Of a stretch of 15,987 bases of DNA, positions 12,944 through 15,987 are shown piece after piece. Position 1 is the stretch's first letter. Each line of letters opens with the position of its first letter. The stretch is from JBHENW01 sp046261875 (GTDB lineage: Bacteria; Acidobacteriota; Thermoanaerobaculia; UBA5066; Gp7-AA6). The translations under genes and the position numbers were made by a program. Under the pieces are notes generated by a model. The model was not told the DNA's origin, made no database searches, and saw nothing but the letters and a program-made list of their open reading frames with translations. The stretch spans positions 1 to 15,987 of the forward strand of contig JBHENW010000172.1 in assembly GCA_046261875.1 (NCBI GenBank), read 5' to 3'.

Positions 12944-13906
12944 TCAATTCCCGCAGGGATCGGTGTCCGCGCACTTCATCTCGAAGAAAGCGGCGTCCTG
13001 CGTGCTCTGGCCCTCGATGATCGTGACGTATCCCTCGATCGTCGGAGACGTGGCTGTCGGATTGAGCACGTCCGCGAATGCGATGACCCCGGTCACGGTG
13101 GCCGGGATCTGCGCGCTGACCCAGACGTCGCTGACCTGGCGCAGCTCACCCGGCTGAATCCCCGCGAAGTTGATCCGGTTGCCCACGCGCTGGCCGGTCG
13201 CGGTGTCGTAAAACTCGAGCTCCACGGAGACGTTCTGGTTCGTGCCGTTGATGTCCGTGTTCCGGATCCCCAGGTTGGACCGGAGCGCCCCGGCCACGGT
13301 CGGAACCGCCTTCGTGTCCCGGAGGGTCGCGACCAAAGTCGTGTCGGCGGACTCGAAGAAGAGCGAGGAGTTGTAGGCGAAGCCCACGGTCCCGCGGGTC
13401 GGATCCGTCTCGACGATCCGGTTGTACGTCCGACCGATCACCGCGCCCTCCCAGCCGTTGGCCGTGTCGAGGTTGTCGAACGTGACGAGGAGCGTTCCGA
13501 TGGCGCCCTGCACGGCGCCCGTCTGGAGGAGGGCCTGGGAGTCGAGAAACTGGATGAAGTCGTCCTGATGGAAGCTGTCCAGGCCGTCGAGTGTGATCGT
13601 CTGGACCCCGGTCCGGTAAAAGCCTCCCGGGGGCGCGCACGTGGAGGCGACACACGTATACGAGAACTGGTAGCGCGCGATGACGCCGTTCTTGTTCGTG
13701 TTGTTCGTGATGGTCACGGAGGTGCGGAAGAACGCGGTCCCCTGGACGCGCGCCAGCACGGGCAGCTCGACGGAGAAAGACGCCGCGGTCTTCGACGGTC
13801 GGAGGATCTGAGCCCGCTCCAACGTGTCCTGCGCGCGGGCGGCATCCGTTGCCGCGGCCGCGAGCACGAGGGCCACCGCCGCGTATAGGCCCCGTGAGCG
13901 CTTCAT
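12944..13906 (-). CDS. Secreted protein of unknown function
   Basis: A 320-aa exported protein; no family recognised. The ATG at 13906 has GAGGAGA seven bases upstream and opens a signal peptide (MKRSRGLYAAVALVLAAAAT-DAARA). The mature part is rich in Thr, Asn and beta-strand sequence (FFRTSVTITNNTNKNGVIAR, GTVGFAYNSSLFFESADTTL, LGIRNTDINGTNQNVSVELE), with GVQTITLDGLDSFHQDDFI in the first half. It carries two cysteine pairs, one at CVASTC and one at the extreme end (MKCADTDPCGN), that could form disulfides. The overall feel is an extracellular beta-sandwich or repeat protein. It converges on purD with a 38-bp gap. The frame is open upstream to 14191 but the extension is not protein-like. Confidence 0.8.
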   Translation of the reverse strand: MKRSRGLYAAVALVLAAAATDAARAQDTLERAQILRPSKTAASFSVELPVLARVQGTAFFRTSVTITNNTNKNGVIARYQFSYTCVASTCAPPGGFYRTGVQTITLDGLDSFHQDDFIQFLDSQALLQTGAVQGAIGTLLVTFDNLDTANGWEGAVIGRTYNRIVETDPTRGTVGFAYNSSLFFESADTTLVATLRDTKAVPTVAGALRSNLGIRNTDINGTNQNVSVELEFYDTATGQRVGNRINFAGIQPGELRQVSDVWVSAQIPATVTGVIAFADVLNPTATSPTIEGYVTIIEGQSTQDAAFFEMKCADTDPCGN

Positions 13907-13922
13907 AAGGGTGTCTCCTCTC

Positions 13923-13964
13923 CGCGCGATCGCGCGCGTGTTCGTAAGATGGACCCGGACTGTA
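13923..13964 (-). promoter_or_regulatory. Candidate promoter and palindrome of the secreted protein gene
   Basis: TGCTACAGT on the minus strand is an extended -10 (TACAGT at 13964-13959) about 52 bp before the ATG at 13906, without a clear -35. Between them lies a perfect 14-bp palindrome CGCGCGATCGCGCG (13923-13936), which could be an operator or simply GC-rich sequence. Confidence 0.35.
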
Positions 13965-14064
13965 GCAAATCCCGCTCCAGCCCCTCGCTCGTCTTTTCCG
14001 GCGCTTGTCGGCCTCCGCGGTCGAAGGTCGTCACCGGATGGGGACTCCCCGTCCTCCGGAAGGA

Positions 14065-14607
14065 TCATCGAACGGAAAGCAGCTTGAGAACCTCCCGCTC
14101 GAAGCTCGCGTACGTCTGCTGCCCGGATAGCACCTTGGCCTTGCGGCCGTCCCGGCGGTAGAGCACCGAGAAGGGGAGCTCGCCCCCCCACTTGGGGTCG
14201 ACGGCGACGATGAAGCGTTCGTCGTCACCGCCCGGCTTCTTCTGGTAGTTGGGGAAGTTGGGCTTCTCCTCGGCCAGGAACTTCTCGACCCCCGGCCGCT
14301 CGCGAGCGAAGTCCGTCGAGACCCCCAGGATCTGGAGGCGAGGACCGAAGGTGGACTGGAGGCGAACGAGGCTGGGGAACTCTTCGCGGCAGGGCACGCA
14401 CCAGGTCGCCCAGAAGTTCACGAGGACGACGCGCCCTTTGTAGCTCCCAACCGCCTGGGCGAGCCCTTCCGCGTCCACCTCGCCTCGTATCCGCGAGGCA
14501 GGAGTCGCGCCGATCGTCCCGAAAGAAAGGAGCAGGAGGGCGATCGCCCTCCCGATTGCCGGGTTCGACTCTCGACTCTTGACTCCCGACTCCCTCGCGA
14601 TCGTCAG
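14065..14607 (-). CDS. TlpA-like periplasmic thioredoxin, start codon uncertain
   Basis: A thioredoxin-fold reductase or oxidase acting on periplasmic thiols. The frame shows a signal-like segment (AIALLLLSFGTIGATPAS), then GSYKGRVVLVNFWATWCVPCREEFPSL, with the WCVPC active site, and LQILGVSTDFARERPGV. LPFSVLYRRDGRK, with the cis-proline, and a closing helix follow. No ATG, GTG or TTG exists between the stop of the upstream redoxin and the signal segment; the only near-cognate start there is CTG at 14607, overlapping the redoxin TGA. The first standard start is GTG at 14478, which would remove the signal. A perfect 4x7-bp repeat lies in this stretch (14566-14593). The gene follows the redoxin directly, so both are probably one transcript. 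Confidence 0.8.
   Translation of the reverse strand: MTIARESGVKSRESNPAIGRAIALLLLSFGTIGATPASRIRGEVDAEGLAQAVGSYKGRVVLVNFWATWCVPCREEFPSLVRLQSTFGPRLQILGVSTDFARERPGVEKFLAEEKPNFPNYQKKPGGDDERFIVAVDPKWGGELPFSVLYRRDGRKAKVLSGQQTYASFEREVLKLLSVR
14566..14593. repeat. Perfect tandem array of four heptamers
   Basis: CGACTCT, CGACTCT, TGACTCC, CGACTCC on the plus strand, that is CGACTCY repeated four times with one C/T change. It lies at the junction of the redoxin and TlpA-like genes. Its 28-bp length is not a multiple of three. Confidence 0.85.
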
Positions 14608-15191
14608 ACCCTCTTGATCGTGCAGCCGAACGCCTTGGTCTCGGCCCGCTCGATCGGCTTGCCAGCCAGGAGCGCGTCGAGCGCGTTCTTCAAGTCGGGC
14701 GAAGTGACGCCCTTCGGGTCCTCGTAGTTCTCGTCGATGCGCCCGTGGTAGACGACCTTGCCCTGTTTGTCCACGACGAAGATCTCGGGCGTCCGCTTCG
14801 CGTCGTACATGTTTGCGACCTTGTTGTCCGGGTCCTTCATGATCGGAAAAGTGTGCCGGTTCGACTTCGCGTGCTCGCGAGCCTCCTCCGCCGGCTCCGT
14901 CTTGTTGCTGTTGATGCCGACGAACAAAACGCCCCTGGCCCTGTACGCCTCCGCCATGTCGCGCATCCGGTCGTTGTAGGCGTTGGAGTACGGGCACATC
15001 GTCGCGATGAACATGATGACGGTCGCGTTCTGGCTCGCCGCCGTCCTGGAGAGGTTGAAAGGCTTTCCGTCGAGGGTCGTCAGCTGAAAATCGGGGGCCG
15101 CCGAGCCGATCGCGGGCGACGCGGCGAGCGCCGGCAGGGCCACGAAAGCGAGAGCGGCCGCGCCGAGGAGACCGATCCGGGAGATTCGCAT
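14604..15191 (-). CDS. Redoxin / AhpC-TSA family thiol protein, exported
   Basis: A 195-aa thioredoxin-fold protein. The ATG at 15191 has AAGGAGG six bases upstream and starts a signal peptide (MRISRIGLLGAAALAFVALPALA). The mature part opens with IGSAAPDFQLTTLDGKPFNL, then VIMFIATMCPYSNAYNDRM with a single cysteine where peroxiredoxins have the reactive one. RGVLFVGINSNKTEPAEE, TPEIFVVDKQGKVVYHGRID with the cis-proline and a second cysteine near the C-terminus (AFGCTIKRV) follow. This is the redoxin type whose CPY and terminal GC-x-IK cysteines are both conserved; it probably acts as a periplasmic peroxidase or thiol protein. It lies between a MerR regulator and a TlpA-like thioredoxin, suggesting a shared redox role. 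Confidence 0.88.
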   Translation of the reverse strand: MRISRIGLLGAAALAFVALPALAASPAIGSAAPDFQLTTLDGKPFNLSRTAASQNATVIMFIATMCPYSNAYNDRMRDMAEAYRARGVLFVGINSNKTEPAEEAREHAKSNRHTFPIMKDPDNKVANMYDAKRTPEIFVVDKQGKVVYHGRIDENYEDPKGVTSPDLKNALDALLAGKPIERAETKAFGCTIKRV

Positions 15192-15242
15192 GCAGATCCT
15201 CCTTGCGTATCCGTGGCCGGGGAATCCCATCCGGCCTGCCGA

Positions 15243-15662
15243 TTATTCCCGGGGACTGCGGCCAAGCCAGCTTCGCCGGCGGGGCACGCTCTCCAGGAGG
15301 GCGACCCGGGATTCCAGGGCCTCGAGCTTGCGGAGGACCTCGTCGATCGCCCGGGTGCCGGCATGCTGGACGCCGAGCAGCAGGTCCACGTCTTCGCGCA
15401 GCGCCTCGTTCTCCCCGCGGGACATCATGACCCGCCGGACGTCGGAGAGGCCGACGCCCTCCCTCGTGAGACGGCGGACCGCCGCGAACCTCTGCACGTC
15501 ACGCTCCCGGTAGCGGCGATGTCCTCCCCGGGTCTTGCGCAGCGGAAAGAGACCGGGCAGCTCCTTCTCGTAGAAGCGGAGCGTCGTGATGGGGATCCCC
15601 GTCCGCCGAGCGACCTCGGCGATCCGGAAGCCGCCTTGCGCGGGCGCGGCGGCCCGCGTCAC
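15243..15662 (-). CDS. MerR-family transcriptional regulator
   Basis: A 139-aa DNA-binding dimer. Residues of about 12-80 are the MerR winged helix (FRIAEVARRTGIPITTLRFY, then GGHRRYRERDVQRFAAVRRL). A coiled-coil dimer helix follows (about 95-125), and the C-terminus is a short basic tail. There is no cysteine at all, so it is not a thiol or metal sensor of the SoxR/CueR kind; no effector domain is visible. It starts at a GTG that overlaps the TGA of the upstream gene (GTGA), so translation is coupled. Only 51 bp separate it from the redoxin gene, which has its own ribosome binding site. MerR proteins usually bind long-spaced promoters; I did not find one here. Confidence 0.9.
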   Translation of the reverse strand: MTRAAAPAQGGFRIAEVARRTGIPITTLRFYEKELPGLFPLRKTRGGHRRYRERDVQRFAAVRRLTREGVGLSDVRRVMMSRGENEALREDVDLLLGVQHAGTRAIDEVLRKLEALESRVALLESVPRRRSWLGRSPRE

Positions 15663-15987
15663 ACCGCGAAGAGAGGTCGTTGCACCAGGGGATCGAACTT
15701 CCAGACGTATTGATAGAGGCCGGCGAAATCGATCGTGATCGTGTAGTGCGCCTCGACCTGGATCATTTCCCGGGTCTTCGTGATCTTGAGGTTTTCCTTG
15801 GTCACGGGGATCTCGAGCTCGCGCGCCCGGCGGAGGATCTCGTACTCGATCTGCTGCACGCTCTTGATGGAGCCGAAGGCGGCCTGTTCCTGCATGACGT
15901 CGTAGAAGGTCGAGCTCGCCACCTTCACGGGTACGATCTTCCAGAGCGCGTACCCGACGACCACCACGATGAGCAGCCAGATGATGC
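15659..15987 (-). CDS. Membrane-anchored protein, N-terminus outside window, DUF4845-like
   Basis: The frame is open to the window edge, beginning with hydrophobic IIWLLIVVVVGYALWKIVPVKV, so the visible 109 residues include one transmembrane segment and the gene starts outside; the GTG codons at about 15967 lie within that segment. The rest is a small alpha/beta domain: STFYDVMQEQAAF, QIEYEILRRARELEIPVTKE, NLKITKTREMIQVEAHYTIT and a final YQYVWKFDPLVQRPLF. Helix, strand with 'xIxV', then a Y-x-I strand and a W-x-F-x-P ending recall DUF4845-type pseudopilin-like proteins; the match is from memory of the pattern. It is start-stop coupled to the MerR gene. Confidence 0.7.
   Translation of the reverse strand, partial: IIWLLIVVVVGYALWKIVPVKVASSTFYDVMQEQAAFGSIKSVQQIEYEILRRARELEIPVTKENLKITKTREMIQVEAHYTITIDFAGLYQYVWKFDPLVQRPLFAV

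Noticed and set aside
14031..14075. Terminator after the TlpA-like gene
   Set aside because: GGGGAGTCCCC and TCCTTCCGGAGGA can form short hairpins, but the stems are weak and no T tract follows.

Overview
The window is GC-rich (roughly two-thirds G+C by eye) and densely coded. It reads as a chromosomal piece of a Gram-negative-type bacterium: there are signal peptides, two lipoproteins and periplasmic thioredoxin-fold proteins. The mixture of secreted proteins of unknown function, a WYL regulator and an S-box (SAM-I) riboswitch would fit an Acidobacteriota-like genome. That placement is inference and weak. I see no tRNA, rRNA, CRISPR array, insertion sequence or phage gene.

Layout. 1-836 (-): glucokinase, cut by the window edge. 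837-1205: non-coding, with two back-to-back minus-strand terminators and a candidate small RNA carrying an anti-Shine-Dalgarno stretch. 1206-3873: two divergent phospholipase D/cardiolipin synthase paralogues separated by a 20-bp imperfect palindrome. 3870-5077: a small hypothetical gene (-) and a DEDDh exonuclease with an ExoX-like C-terminus (+). 5102-7368 (-): a secreted CpeT-like protein, a lipoprotein and a WYL regulator, the last two start-stop coupled. 7369-7954: a poorly coded stretch with a plus-strand terminator, two doubtful small ORFs and a heptamer-based inverted repeat. 7955-8908 (-): a secreted TPR protein. 9004-11171 (-): a bifunctional homocysteine methyltransferase/methylenetetrahydrofolate reductase with a complete promoter, SAM-I riboswitch and terminator upstream. 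11252-12905 (+): a small secreted protein, apparently frameshifted, and purD. 12944-13906 (-): a secreted protein of unknown function. 14065-15987 (-): a probable operon of a membrane-anchored protein, a MerR regulator, a redoxin and a TlpA-like thioredoxin.

Most genes are ordinary metabolism, envelope or redox functions and I do not see a new defence or mobile system. The most solid regulatory discovery is the SAM-I riboswitch, where aptamer, antiterminator, terminator and sequestered ribosome binding site can all be traced base by base. The most open observations are the anti-SD small RNA candidate with tandem terminators, the arginine in place of the catalytic lysine in one cardiolipin synthase motif, the missing standard start codon of the TlpA-like gene next to a perfect 4x7-bp repeat, and the 7-nt periodic arrays at two unrelated sites.
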